Assembly (NCBI RefSeq): GCF_017916505.1
Contig: NZ_JAFMSZ010000001.1
Coordinates: forward strand, 1,240,001 to 1,304,000
DNA length: 64,000 nt
Reading direction: 5' to 3'
Source: Naasia sp. SYSU D00057
GTDB lineage: Bacteria > Actinomycetota > Actinomycetes > Actinomycetales > Microbacteriaceae
Below, one piece after another: positions 50,279-59,294 of the stretch. Made by a program: the position numbers and the translations under genes. The notes beneath the pieces are model-generated. The model searched no databases and was not told the DNA's origin. It was given only the letters and a program-made list of their open reading frames with translations. How positions within the stretch are numbered: the stretch's first letter is position 1; every line of letters begins with the position of its first letter.

Positions 50279-51456
50279 TGGCGCGCCGCACCGTCGAGGA
50301 GCACGCGGCGGCGATCGCCGAGCTCCTCGCGCCCGCGCTCACCCCGACGCCGACCGTGGTCCCGCTGGCCGGGGCCCGCGGTCGGGTCGCCTTCACCGAC
50401 GTGCGCTCGCCGGTCGACCTGCCGCTCTTCCGCAACTCGCAGATGGACGGCATCGCGGTTCGCGCGGCCGACGTCGCGTCCGTCCCCGCTCGCCTGCCGC
50501 TGCGGGGAACGGTGCCCGCCGGCGCGACGCAGCCTCCCCCGCTCGATCCGGGGACTGCGGTGCGGATCATGACCGGCGCGCCGGTCCCGGGCGGTGCGGA
50601 CACCGTGGTGCCGGTCGAGGAGACGAGCACCGACGGCACGCACGTCGTGGTGCACCGCGGCCGCGGCGCCGGGGAGTACGTGCGGGAGCCGGGCAGCGAC
50701 GTCACTGCCGGAGAGGTGCTCGTGCCGGCCGGCACACTCCTCGCGCCGCGGCACCTCGCCGCCCTCGCGGCCGCCGGCCTCGACCGGGTGACCGTCCGGC
50801 AGAGCCCGCACGTGGCGGTCCTCACCACGGGCGACGAGCTCATCGAGCCCGGGACGCGACCGTCGCCGGGGCAGCTGTTCGACGCGAACGCCACAGCGCT
50901 CGACGCCGCCTGCGCGGAGGCGGGCGCACAGGTCGTGGTCCGGGAGCGGACCGCCGACGATCCGGCCGAGTTCGGAGCCGCGCTCGCCCGGGCGGTCGCG
51001 GGCGCCGACGTCGTGCTGACCTCCGGCGGCATCTCCCAGGGCGAGTTCGAGGTCGTCCGCCAGGTGGTGGGGCCGACGGGCGGCTGGGTGGGGTCCGTCG
51101 CCATGCAGCCCGGCGGTCCGCAGGCCACCGCCGTTCTCGACGGGGTGCCCGTCGTCTGCTTCCCCGGCAACCCGGTGAGCACGCAGGTGTCCTTCGCGGT
51201 GTTCGTCCGCCCGCTGCTCCGCGCCGCCGCCGGCCTGCCGCCGATCCGGCCCGTGCCCCTCCCGCTCGCCGACGACGTGCGCGGAATGCCCGGCAAGCGC
51301 CAGTTCCGGCGGGGCCGGGTGGACGAGAATGGCCGGGTGTCGATCGTCGCCGGTCCCGGATCCCATCTGGTCGCCGCGATGGCGGCCTCCGACGTGCTCG
51401 TGCCCGTCGACCGCGACCTCGCCGCCGGCGAGACGGTGGAGGTGATCCCGCTGTGA
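50278..51456 (+). CDS. moeA: Molybdopterin molybdotransferase
   Basis: MoeA inserts molybdate into adenylylated molybdopterin. The 392-residue protein has LPLFRNSQMDGIAVRAAD near residue 60, VRIMTGAPVPGGADTVVPVE, the MPT-binding VAVLTTGDELIEPG...GQLFDANATAL and LTSGGISQGEFE, and CFPGNPVSTQVSF. ATG 50278 shares one base with the upstream stop (TGATG). Confidence 0.96.
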   Translation: MARRTVEEHAAAIAELLAPALTPTPTVVPLAGARGRVAFTDVRSPVDLPLFRNSQMDGIAVRAADVASVPARLPLRGTVPAGATQPPPLDPGTAVRIMTGAPVPGGADTVVPVEETSTDGTHVVVHRGRGAGEYVREPGSDVTAGEVLVPAGTLLAPRHLAALAAAGLDRVTVRQSPHVAVLTTGDELIEPGTRPSPGQLFDANATALDAACAEAGAQVVVRERTADDPAEFGAALARAVAGADVVLTSGGISQGEFEVVRQVVGPTGGWVGSVAMQPGGPQATAVLDGVPVVCFPGNPVSTQVSFAVFVRPLLRAAAGLPPIRPVPLPLADDVRGMPGKRQFRRGRVDENGRVSIVAGPGSHLVAAMAASDVLVPVDRDLAAGETVEVIPL

Positions 51457-52601
51457 CCGAGGACCAGGGTCTGACCCACGTCGACGCGGACGGCCGCGCC
51501 CGCATGGTGGACGTCAGCGGCAAGGCGGAGGCCCGCCGGGTCGCCACCGCCGAGGGGCGGCTGGAGACCACCGCCGAGGTGGTCGCGCTCGTCCGGGCGG
51601 ACGGGCTGCCGAAGGCCGACGTGCTGCCGACCGCGCGCATCGCCGCGATCGCGGGCGCGAAGCGGACCTCCGAGCTGATCCCCCTCTGCCATCCGCTCCC
51701 GCTCACCTCACTGACGGTCGACTTCGACCTTCAGGAGACCGCCATCCGGATCACGGTGACGGCCGCCACCACCGGCCGCACCGGCGTCGAGATGGAGGCG
51801 CTCACCGGCGTGGCCGTCGCCGGCCTGACGCTGCACGACATGGTGAAGGCCGTCGACCCGGAGGCGACCATGACGGGCGTCCGCCTTCTCGCGAAGTCGG
51901 GCGGCAAGCGCGGCGACTGGCGACGCGGCGACGCCGGTACGGACGCCGGCGCGGGTCGGGCGGACACCCGCACCCCCGCAGGCGGTCGCGACGTGTCCGC
52001 GCGCCCCGCGGTTCGACGCGACACGGGCGCGGTGCTGGTCGCATCGACGCGGGCCGCGGCCGGCGAGCGCGAGGACACCACCGGCCCGCTGCTCGCCGCG
52101 TTCCTCGAGGAGCTCGGGTTCGCCGCCGACGTGCGAGTGGTGGCCGACGCCGGCGTCGCGGCCGCGCTGCGGGAGGTCGTCGAGTCGCGTCCCGCCGTCG
52201 TCCTCACGACGGGCGGCACCGGGTCGAGCCCCACGGATGCGACCCCCGAGGCGACGCGTCCGCTGCTCGACCGCGAGCTGACCGGCGTCGCGGAGGCGAT
52301 CCGCGAGCGCGGCCGGGCGGCCACGCCGACGGCGGCGCTGAGCCGGGGCCTCGCGGGCACGGCGGGCGGCACGGTGATCGTCAACCTCCCCGGCTCCCCG
52401 GGCGGCGTGAAGGACGGCATCGCCGTGCTGCGCGACCTGCTCCCCCACCTCCTCGATCAGCTGGGCGGCGGCGACCACCCGCCCTCGACGGGCGGCGAGT
52501 TCGTGCCCGCCGAGGTCGCCGAGCGCCGTGCCGTCGAGGAGCCCGCCGAGGGCGAGGACGAGGCGGCGCAGGCGGCCACCGACTTCGAGGGCCACTCGTG
52601 A
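51453..52601 (+). CDS. Bifunctional MoaC/MogA molybdopterin protein
   Basis: A 382-residue fusion. Residues about 1-155 are cyclic pyranopterin monophosphate synthase MoaC (HVDADGRARMVDVSGK, IPLCHPLPLTSL, GVEMEALTGVAVAGLTLHDM). After a disordered Gly/Thr/Arg linker, residues about 190-345 are a MoaB/MogA adenylyltransferase domain (VLTTGGTGSSPTDATPEATRPLL). An acidic tail (EEPAEGEDEAAQ) ends the protein. It combines the second cofactor step with the adenylation step. GTG 51453 overlaps moeA by GTGA. Confidence 0.95.
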   Translation: MTEDQGLTHVDADGRARMVDVSGKAEARRVATAEGRLETTAEVVALVRADGLPKADVLPTARIAAIAGAKRTSELIPLCHPLPLTSLTVDFDLQETAIRITVTAATTGRTGVEMEALTGVAVAGLTLHDMVKAVDPEATMTGVRLLAKSGGKRGDWRRGDAGTDAGAGRADTRTPAGGRDVSARPAVRRDTGAVLVASTRAAAGEREDTTGPLLAAFLEELGFAADVRVVADAGVAAALREVVESRPAVVLTTGGTGSSPTDATPEATRPLLDRELTGVAEAIRERGRAATPTAALSRGLAGTAGGTVIVNLPGSPGGVKDGIAVLRDLLPHLLDQLGGGDHPPSTGGEFVPAEVAERRAVEEPAEGEDEAAQAATDFEGHS

Positions 52602-53011
52602 CGGTGGCGCTCGCCCGGGTGTCCGCCGAACCGATCGACGCCGCCGAGGTGGAGGGCGCGGTGCTCACGGTCGCCGACGGCGCGCTCGTCACGTTCCGCG
52701 GCGTCGTCCGCGACCTGGACGACGGCCGCGGCGTCACCGCGCTCGACTACTCGGCGCATCCCGATGCGGAGCGCTTCCTCGCCGAGAGCTGCGCCCGCAT
52801 CGCCGAGGAGACGGGGCTCACCGTCGCCGCGGCGCACCGGGTGGGCGCGCTCCGGATCGGCGACGTCGCCCTGGTCGCCGCGGTCGCCTCCCCGCACCGC
52901 GCGGAGGCGTTCGCCGCCTGCGCCCGCCTGGTCGACGACATCAAGTCGTCGGTCCCCATCTGGAAGCGCCAGCACTACACCGACGGCGTCTCCGACTGGG
53001 TGGGGCTCTAA
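52598..53011 (+). CDS. moaE: Molybdopterin synthase catalytic subunit
   Basis: MoaE transfers sulfur from MoaD to precursor Z. The 137-residue protein has GALVTFRGVVRDLDDGRGVTALDY, AAAHRVGALRIGDVALVAAVASPHR and the catalytic lysines in DDIKSSVPIWKRQHY. GTG 52598 overlaps the preceding stop (GTGA). It ends the plus-strand Moco run and converges with moaD. Confidence 0.96.
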   Translation: MTVALARVSAEPIDAAEVEGAVLTVADGALVTFRGVVRDLDDGRGVTALDYSAHPDAERFLAESCARIAEETGLTVAAAHRVGALRIGDVALVAAVASPHRAEAFAACARLVDDIKSSVPIWKRQHYTDGVSDWVGL

Positions 53012-53033
53012 GGCACCCACCCGCGGAGCGGTG

Positions 53034-53279
53034 TCAGCCGCCCGCGAAGGGCGGGAGCACGTCGACCTGGCGGCCGAGCGCGCGGGAGGGGTCGCGCACG
53101 ACGACGCCGTCGACGAGGAACGAGCCGTTGCGGAGGACGCGGGTCATGCCGCCGCCGTAGCGGGCGACGAGGTCGTCCTGCAGCGCCCCGACGGTGGCGG
53201 GCTCGACGGCGACCGTCTCCTCCTCGCGGCCCGCGACCTCGGCGGCCGCCGCGAAGTACCGGACGAGCACGTCAGCCAC
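53034..53279 (-). CDS. moaD: Molybdopterin synthase sulfur carrier subunit
   Basis: An 81-residue ubiquitin-like protein ([18 protein letters not shown]) ending PPFAGG. The terminal Gly-Gly is thiocarboxylated to act as sulfur donor for MoaE. GTG 53279 overlaps the end of moaA by 8 nt, so both are made from one transcript. Confidence 0.93.
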   Translation of the reverse strand: MADVLVRYFAAAAEVAGREEETVAVEPATVGALQDDLVARYGGGMTRVLRNGSFLVDGVVVRDPSRALGRQVDVLPPFAGG

Positions 53280-54330
53280 CGATCGCCCCCATCGTCCGGG
53301 TCGGGCGCACGAACGACTCGTCGTCGATGCCGTGGCCGGCCCTCTTCCCCCACATCGCGAGCCGCCAGCGCTCGGCGATCGCCTCGTCGTCGGAGCCGTC
53401 GCGCAGCAGCGACCGCAGGTCGGTCTCGTCGTCGCCGAACAGGCAGGCCCGCACGCTTCCCTCGGCGGTGATCCGGGTGCGGTCGCAGTCGCCGCAGAAG
53501 GATCGGGACACCGACGCGATGATGCCGACCGTGGCCGGTCCGCCGTCGACGAGCCACTCCTCCGCGGGTGCCGATGGGTCCTCGCGCCCGTGCGGCTCGA
53601 GGCGGAAGCGGGTGCGGAGCACGGCGAGCAGCTCCTCGGCGTCGACCATCGAGTCCCGGCGCCAGGCGGCGTCCGCATCGAGGGGCATCTGCTCGATGAA
53701 GCGCAGACGGATGCCGCGTTCGAGAGCCCAGCCGAGCAGGTCGGCCGCGTCGTCGAGGGTGTCGCGCATCAGGACGGCGTTGACCTTGAGCGGCGCGAGC
53801 CCGGCAGCCTGTGCCGCCGCGATGCCGTCGAGCACTGCGGGCAGCCGGTCGCGGCGGGTCAGCGTGCGGAAGTGCTCGCGGTCCAGGGTGTCGAGCGACA
53901 CGTTCACCCGCGACAGTCCCGCGGCGGCGAGCACGGCCGCCTTCTTGTCGAGGCCGATGCCGTTCGTGGTGAGCGAGAGCCGCACGCCGGGCGCCGCGGC
54001 GGCGGACAGCCGCACGATGTCGACGAGGTCGGGGCGCACCAGCGGCTCGCCTCCCGTGAAGCGCACCTCCTGCACCCCGAGGCGGGTGCCCGCGATGCCG
54101 ACGAGCCGCGCGACCTCCTCGGTGCTGAGCACCTGGCTGCGCGGGATGGACGGCAGCCCCTCGGCGGGCATGCAGTAGGTGCACCGCAGCGAGCACTTCT
54201 CGGTGAGCGAGATCCGCAGATCACGGGCGATGCGGCCGAACCGGTCGACGAGCTCGGGCACATCGGGCCGCCCCTCCCCGGACGGGGTCGGGCGGCGCAG
54301 CAGCGGGAGTCCGAGCGCGACGGCGGTCAC
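53272..54330 (-). CDS. moaA: GTP 3',8-cyclase (radical SAM)
   Basis: MoaA starts Moco synthesis by rearranging GTP with a radical mechanism. The 352-residue protein has the SAM-cluster motif C46-S-L-R-C50-T-Y-C53, [13 protein letters not shown], and C-terminal cluster cysteines in [13 protein letters not shown] and VRACLFGDD. It ends in Gly-Gly, the tail needed in the active site. GTG 54330 is 6 nt after a TAGGGT -10 box. Confidence 0.97.
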   Translation of the reverse strand: MTAVALGLPLLRRPTPSGEGRPDVPELVDRFGRIARDLRISLTEKCSLRCTYCMPAEGLPSIPRSQVLSTEEVARLVGIAGTRLGVQEVRFTGGEPLVRPDLVDIVRLSAAAAPGVRLSLTTNGIGLDKKAAVLAAAGLSRVNVSLDTLDREHFRTLTRRDRLPAVLDGIAAAQAAGLAPLKVNAVLMRDTLDDAADLLGWALERGIRLRFIEQMPLDADAAWRRDSMVDAEELLAVLRTRFRLEPHGREDPSAPAEEWLVDGGPATVGIIASVSRSFCGDCDRTRITAEGSVRACLFGDDETDLRSLLRDGSDDEAIAERWRLAMWGKRAGHGIDDESFVRPTRTMGAIGG

Positions 54331-54336
54331 GCGTCC

Positions 54337-54342
54337 ACCCTA
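54337..54342 (-). promoter_or_regulatory. -10 box TAGGGT, leaderless start of moaA
   Basis: On the minus strand TAGGGT (54342 to 54337), then GGACGC, then GTG 54330. Confidence 0.55.
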
Positions 54343-54433
54343 CGCATCCGGCGCGTCATGCGCCGTCGCACGGCTCTCCGCCCCGGAGCGCGGGCACTAC
54401 CGTTGATGCGGACACTCTCGAGGAAGGCCGACC

Positions 54434-55027
54434 ATGGGCATCTTCTCCCCCGGGTTCACGGGGCGGCGGCGCGAGCCGCGATCGGATCTGCCGCCCGGGC
54501 AGTACCTGGAGAACGGGTTCCCGGTGCTGAGCTTCGGCCCCACCCCGCACGTCGACGCCGACCGGTGGCAGCTGACCCTCACCACGGAGACGGGCGAGCG
54601 GCGCACCTGGGACTGGCAGGGCATGCTCGACCTCGGCCCCGAGCTCGTCGAGAACACCGACATCCACTGCGTCACGGCCTGGTCGAAGCTCGGCACCACG
54701 TGGCGCGGCGTCCCGCTCGACCGGTTCCTCGACGGCCTGCAGACCGAGGCCCGCTTCGTGATGGCGGGCAGCGCGGACGGCTACACGACCAATCTGCCGC
54801 TGCAGGAAATCCTCGGCCGCGCCTGGGTCGCCTACGAGTTCGACGGCGCCCCGCTCGCGCCCGAGCACGGCGGCCCGGTGCGCCTGCTCGTGCCGCACCT
54901 CTACTTCTGGAAGAGCGCGAAGTGGCTGACCAGCCTGCGCCTCATGGTCGACGACGCACCCGGGTTCTGGGAGCAGAACGGGTACAACATGCACGGCGAC
55001 CCGTGGCGCGAGGAGCGCTACTGGTGA
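54434..55027 (+). CDS. Molybdopterin-dependent oxidoreductase, sulfite-oxidase fold
   Basis: A 197-residue cytosolic protein with the SUOX/MsrP-type Moco fold. The molybdenum-ligand Cys is in NTDIHCVTAWSKLGTTWRGV (about residue 79), followed by VMAGSADGYTTNLPLQEIL and LVPHLYFWKSAKWLTSLRLM. No Tat or Sec signal is present. It overlaps a flavin reductase gene by GTGA, which probably supplies or removes its electrons. Substrate unknown; sulfite, sulfoxide and nitro compounds are possible. ATG 54434 is preceded by AGGAAGGCCGACC. Confidence 0.93.
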   Translation: MGIFSPGFTGRRREPRSDLPPGQYLENGFPVLSFGPTPHVDADRWQLTLTTETGERRTWDWQGMLDLGPELVENTDIHCVTAWSKLGTTWRGVPLDRFLDGLQTEARFVMAGSADGYTTNLPLQEILGRAWVAYEFDGAPLAPEHGGPVRLLVPHLYFWKSAKWLTSLRLMVDDAPGFWEQNGYNMHGDPWREERYW

Positions 55028-55746
55028 GCTCCTCCTGGGTCCCGGCCACCCTCGTCGACGCCTGGAGGGAGACGCCGGGATCCCGGACCCTCGTGCTCGA
55101 CGCCCGGCTCGAGCCGGCGCTCGCCGGACAGCACCTCGACATCCGCCTCACCGCCGACGACGGCTACACGGCGCAGCGCTCCTACTCCCTGGGCTCCCCC
55201 GCGGGCGCCGAGCGCTTCCAGGTGACGGTGGACCGGCTCGATCAGGGCGAGGTGTCGCCCTACCTCGTCGACGGCCTCCAGGTCGGCCACCAGATCGAGG
55301 TGCGCGGCCCGGTCGGGCGCTGGTTCGTGTGGGAGCCGACGCAGACCGAGCCCATCCAGCTGCTCGCGGGCGGCTCCGGCATCGTGCCCCTCATGTCGAT
55401 GATCCGCACGCGCGAGCTGGCGGGCGGGACGGCGCCGATGCGCCTGCTCTACTCGGTGCGAGCGCCGGGCGACCGGTTCTACACCGACGAGCTCGACGAC
55501 CTGGCGGCGCGAGGGCGCATCGACCTGCAGTACGTGTTCACCCGGGAGGTGCCCGAGGGCTGGCCGGCGCGAGCGGGCCGGATCACCGGGGCGCTCCTGC
55601 ACGAGCTGACCCTGCCTCCCGAGGACGGGCCGACGATCTACGTGTGCGGCCCGACCGGATTCGTGGAGGCCGCCACGAAGCCGCTCATGCAGTTCGGGCA
55701 CGAGGCGTCGCGCATCAAGACGGAGCGGTTCGGGCCGACGGGCTAG
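55024..55746 (+). CDS. FAD-dependent ferredoxin-reductase-like oxidoreductase
   Basis: A 240-residue FNR-fold protein: FAD-binding RSYSLGSPAG, NAD(P)H-binding LLAGGSGIVPLMSMIR and the C-terminal VCGPTGFVEAATKPL. It lacks a 2Fe-2S ferredoxin domain. Coupled by GTGA overlap to the Moco protein, it forms a likely two-component redox enzyme with it. Confidence 0.92.
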   Translation: MSSSWVPATLVDAWRETPGSRTLVLDARLEPALAGQHLDIRLTADDGYTAQRSYSLGSPAGAERFQVTVDRLDQGEVSPYLVDGLQVGHQIEVRGPVGRWFVWEPTQTEPIQLLAGGSGIVPLMSMIRTRELAGGTAPMRLLYSVRAPGDRFYTDELDDLAARGRIDLQYVFTREVPEGWPARAGRITGALLHELTLPPEDGPTIYVCGPTGFVEAATKPLMQFGHEASRIKTERFGPTG

Positions 55747-55777
55747 CACCTTCTCCGCCGCTGCCGCAGGGATGGGT

Positions 55778-55812
55778 GCGCCGGCCCGGTCGTGGGTCGA
55801 CCGGGCCGGCGC
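55778..55812. terminator. Bidirectional terminator, 15-bp perfect stem
   Basis: GCGCCGGCCCGGTCG (55778-55792) pairs with CGACCGGGCCGGCGC (55798-55812) around a 5-nt loop. It lies between the convergent flavin reductase and MFS genes. Confidence 0.85.
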
Positions 55813-55817
55813 CATGC

Positions 55818-57281
55818 TCACTGGGCAGCGGCATCCTCTTTCACCTTCGACAGCGGGTCGGCGAGATCCTCGAGCGACTTCCTCTCCGCGGCGACCCCGA
55901 AGACCGCGGCGACGACGCCGCCGAGGCTCATGATCCCCGCGCCCAGGTAGTAGCCGATGGTGAGGGGTCCGCGGTCCTCGCCCTCCCCGATGAGGGAGCC
56001 GTAGATGGTGGGCGCGAAGGCTCCGACCAGCTGTCCGACGGCGAACATGTACGAGATGACCTGGCTGCGCATCTCCAGGGGGAAGATCTCGCTCACCGTC
56101 AGGTAGGCCGAGGAGGCTCCCGCCGAGGCGAAGAAGAAGGACACGCACCAGAGGATCGTCTGCGTCGTCGCGGTGAGCGCGTCGATGGAGAACAGGAACG
56201 CCGACACGGCGAGCACGGCTCCGCTCACCACGTAGGTGAGGAAGATCATCTGCCGCCGGCCCCACGTGTCGAAGAAGTGGCCGAGCAGCAGCGGTCCGAG
56301 CAGGTTGCCGATCGCGAACGGGAAGAAGTACAGCGACACCTGGGAGGCGTCGAGCCCGTAGAAGTTGGTGAGGACGAGGGCGTAGGTGAAGAAGATCGCG
56401 TTGTAGAGGAACGACTGCGTGATCATCATGGACAGGCCCATGACGGTGCGCTTCGGGTAGTCCTTCCAGAGCACCCGCCAGATGGTGCCGAACGGGATGC
56501 TGCCCGTCGCCTCGACCTTGATCGCCTTCTCCTGCGGCACCGGCTCGAGGCGGACGCCGCTCTCCTCCACCTTCCGCTCGATCTCGTCGACCGTGCGCTC
56601 CGCCTCGTCCTCGCGGCCGTGGGTCATCAGCCAGCGCGGACTCTCGGGGATGTGCCGGCGCAGGTAGATGATGATCAGGCCGAGGACCGGACCGATGAAG
56701 AAGCCGATCCGCCAGCCCCAGTTCTCGTCGAAGATGTCCGTGTTGAGCAGGAACAGGTTCGCGAAGGCGCCGAGAGCCGCTCCGCCCCAGTAGGTGCCGT
56801 TGATGATGATGTCGATGCGCCCCCGGTACTTGGCCGGGATGAGCTCGTCGATCGCCGAGTTGATGGCGGCGTATTCGCCGCCGATGCCGAGCCCCGCCAC
56901 GAAGCGGAACACGTAGAGGAACCACGGCTCCGTGGCCAGGCCGGCGATGCCGCTGCCGGCCAGGTAGATGATCAGGGTGAGGATGAAGAGCTTGCGCCGG
57001 CCGAGCCGGTCGGCGAGGCGGCCGAAGACGAGGGCGCCGATCACCTGCCCGACGAGGTAGATGCTGCCCGCGAACCCCACCTCGGTCGCCGACATGCCGA
57101 GCGACTTCTGGTAGCCGGCGGCCGCCACGATCTGGATCTCCAGGCCGTCGAGGATCCACGAGACCCCGAGGCCGACGACCACCGACCAGTGGAACCGCGT
57201 CCACGGCAGGCGGTCCATCCGCGCCGGGACGAGGCTTGCGTGGGGCCCCTTGTTCAGGGCTGCAGCCATGCGCGATGACAT
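55818..57281 (-). CDS. MFS transporter, sugar-porter/organic-acid type
   Basis: A 487-residue major facilitator with twelve membrane helices. It has GRLADRLGRRKLF after helix 2, RFVAGLGIGGEYAAINSAIDELIPAKYRGR (helix 4 to 5 region) and PESPRWLMTHGREDEAE at the start of the central loop, the sugar-porter-style signatures shared with aromatic/organic-acid carriers. The substrate is open. ATG 57281 was used; ATG 57269 is close by. Confidence 0.92.
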   Translation of the reverse strand: MSSRMAAALNKGPHASLVPARMDRLPWTRFHWSVVVGLGVSWILDGLEIQIVAAAGYQKSLGMSATEVGFAGSIYLVGQVIGALVFGRLADRLGRRKLFILTLIIYLAGSGIAGLATEPWFLYVFRFVAGLGIGGEYAAINSAIDELIPAKYRGRIDIIINGTYWGGAALGAFANLFLLNTDIFDENWGWRIGFFIGPVLGLIIIYLRRHIPESPRWLMTHGREDEAERTVDEIERKVEESGVRLEPVPQEKAIKVEATGSIPFGTIWRVLWKDYPKRTVMGLSMMITQSFLYNAIFFTYALVLTNFYGLDASQVSLYFFPFAIGNLLGPLLLGHFFDTWGRRQMIFLTYVVSGAVLAVSAFLFSIDALTATTQTILWCVSFFFASAGASSAYLTVSEIFPLEMRSQVISYMFAVGQLVGAFAPTIYGSLIGEGEDRGPLTIGYYLGAGIMSLGGVVAAVFGVAAERKSLEDLADPLSKVKEDAAAQ

Positions 57282-57402
57282 AGACGACTCCCTCTGCTTC
57301 AGCGGCGACGCCGCCGCCGCACGAGAGGGAACGCTACTCGCGGCTCCCCAACCTGCGAACTCGCTGGACGGGGGCTTGTGGCGCGCTCGGAGGAGCGCTA
57401 AG

Positions 57403-57792
57403 TCAGTGCGTTCCGAAGCCGGTCGGAGTGACCACCATCACGACGCGGTCCTCCGCGTCCGGCGGCGGCGTCTGGTCCGCGTTGCCGTAGCGCTTGCCGA
57501 GCTCGACGTAGAAGGCGCCGGTCGGGTCCTCCTCGACGCGCTCGAGCATGCCCCGCACCTCGAGATACCGGTACGGGTTCTCCGGGTCGATGATCGTGAA
57601 CGACAGACGCGGGTCGGCCTCGAGGTTCTTCAGCTTCTGCCGCTTCGTCGTGTGCGTGAAGCGCAGGCCCTCGCCGTCCCACTTGAACCACATCGGCGTC
57701 GCACTGGGTGCGCCGTCGGTGCGGATGGTCGCGAGAGTGCCCACGATCGGGCGCTCGAGCAGGTCCTCGTATCCCTGGGGAGCAGCAGCCAT
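57403..57792 (-). CDS. PPOX-class F420-dependent oxidoreductase
   Basis: A 129-residue split-barrel flavin/deazaflavin protein: IVGTLATIRTDGAPSATPMWFKWDGEGL, THTTKRQKLKNLEADPRLSFTIIDPENPYRYLEVRG across residues about 40-95. This wording matches the PPOX-class group usually assigned F420 as cofactor. It would use F420H2 made by Fgd (25152-26174). ATG 57792 is 6 nt after a TATGCT -10 box. Confidence 0.9.
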   Translation of the reverse strand: MAAAPQGYEDLLERPIVGTLATIRTDGAPSATPMWFKWDGEGLRFTHTTKRQKLKNLEADPRLSFTIIDPENPYRYLEVRGMLERVEEDPTGAFYVELGKRYGNADQTPPPDAEDRVVMVVTPTGFGTH

Positions 57793-57798
57793 GCGTCG

Positions 57799-57804
57799 AG
57801 CATA
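57799..57804 (-). promoter_or_regulatory. -10 box TATGCT, leaderless start of PPOX gene
   Basis: On the minus strand TATGCT (57804 to 57799), then CGACGC, then ATG 57792. Confidence 0.6.
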
Positions 57805-58052
57805 AATCGGTTTCCCGCCTGCCCTCGGAAGCGGAGACACCTCCCGCGGGACAGCGCCGGTCCCCCGGATTGGGGACAGCCCCCACCCCGAAGGGGGGCC
57901 TGCTCAGGGGTTATGCGCCGCGGGACAGTGTTCGTGGACTGATCCCGCCCTCCAGGGGAAGCACGGAGGACGGGCGGACCGGCCGGCCGCTGGGGAGTGG
58001 CGCCGTCGCGCGAGCGGCGGTCGGAGCGCCGGTCCGGCATCCGGGGGGAACG

Positions 58053-59294
58053 ATGGACCACAGGCTGCACGCCTCGGCGCTGACCGGCGGAGCCGCGGCG
58101 ACGCTCGTCACCGCCATCCTCGCCGTCAGCGTGCTCTGGCCCGCCGGCCCCGCACCCGAGGCCGCCGCCACCGTGAGCGCGCTCACGACGCCGCAGACGG
58201 TGACCACCGAGGTCTCCCCCCCGCCGATCGTGCGAGACGCGTACACGGTGACCCCGGCTCCCGCGCCGGCGCCGACAGCCGACACGTCGGCCGGCACGGC
58301 GACGACCGCCTCCGCGCCCACCGCCACCGCCGCCCCGATCGACGCGCTCGACTATCCCGTCCCCGACGGCCTCTCCTGCGCCGCGGACGAGGAGGCGATC
58401 CCGTCCGGCGAGCTGGGCTACTCCTGCGGGCCGGCCGACCTCCCCGACCCGAACACGCGCCCCGTCTACGACGACGGAACCGGTACGCCGGTCGACCCCG
58501 CCGGCCCGGGCACGGGCACCCCGGGCGCCGGCACGACGATCCCCGGCCCCGACACCACCGGCGTCCCCGCCGGCGTGAAGCTCCGCGTCGTCTACGGCGA
58601 CCAGACGATCACCGCCGCGGGCACCGTCCTCGACGGGCTCGACATCCGGGGCCGCGTCATCGTCAAGGCCGAGAACGTGACCATCCGGAACTCGGTCATC
58701 CGCGGCACCGACGCCGGCGGCAAGTACGGCCTCATCGACGCCCTCGCCGGCAAGCCCGGCCTCAAGATCTACGACACGGAGATCGTCGCGACCACGCCGA
58801 ACTACACGGTCAACGGGATCATGGGCTACAACTTCGAGCTGCACCGGGTCGACATGCACAACACGGTGGACCAGGTGCACGTGACGGGCAGCAACGTCGT
58901 GGTCGCCGACTCCTGGCTGCACGACACCGTGCACTACGACTACGACCCGTACCACTCGGACGGCTCCCACGACGACAACATCCAGATCGTCGCCGGCAGC
59001 AACATCCTCATCAGCGGCAATGTGCTCGAGGGCGCGAAGAACACCGCGATCATGGTCAACCAGGACAGCGGCGCCACGTCGAACGTCACCATCGTCGGCA
59101 ACCGGCTCGACCACGGCGACTGCATCGTCAACGTCACCAGCAAGGGCACCGTCCGGGGCCTCACGGTCAACGACAACGTGTTCGGCCTCAACGCCTCGGT
59201 GAAGCGCTGCGCCGTGTACAGCCCGGTGAGCCCGGTGAGCATGTCCGGCAACACCTACGCCGACGGCGTGGTGGCCCTTCTCCGGACGCGATAA
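58053..59294 (+). CDS. Secreted right-handed beta-helix protein, long paralogue
   Basis: A 413-residue exported protein. A signal/anchor segment (about residues 10-35) is followed by a Pro/Thr/Ala-rich stalk to about residue 175. A parallel beta-helix domain runs from VVYGDQTI (about residue 179) to the C-terminal LLRTR. Short Asn-rich rungs (VIVKAENVTIRNSVIRG, VQI/NIQIVAGSNILISGN) and DPYHSDGSHDDNIQIVAG, with clustered His/Asp, resemble the substrate cleft of polysaccharide lyases and hydrolases. Two Cys (HGDC, VKRC) may form a disulfide. GGGGGGAACG precedes ATG 58053. Function is probably glycan binding or cleavage, unproven. Its helix domain is duplicated in the next gene. Confidence 0.85.
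   Translation: MDHRLHASALTGGAAATLVTAILAVSVLWPAGPAPEAAATVSALTTPQTVTTEVSPPPIVRDAYTVTPAPAPAPTADTSAGTATTASAPTATAAPIDALDYPVPDGLSCAADEEAIPSGELGYSCGPADLPDPNTRPVYDDGTGTPVDPAGPGTGTPGAGTTIPGPDTTGVPAGVKLRVVYGDQTITAAGTVLDGLDIRGRVIVKAENVTIRNSVIRGTDAGGKYGLIDALAGKPGLKIYDTEIVATTPNYTVNGIMGYNFELHRVDMHNTVDQVHVTGSNVVVADSWLHDTVHYDYDPYHSDGSHDDNIQIVAGSNILISGNVLEGAKNTAIMVNQDSGATSNVTIVGNRLDHGDCIVNVTSKGTVRGLTVNDNVFGLNASVKRCAVYSPVSPVSMSGNTYADGVVALLRTR

Noticed and set aside
51453-52601. Frameshift fusion of separate moaC and mogA genes
   Set aside because: The frame is continuous through a plausible linker, and MoaC-MoaB/MogA fusions are known in actinobacteria.
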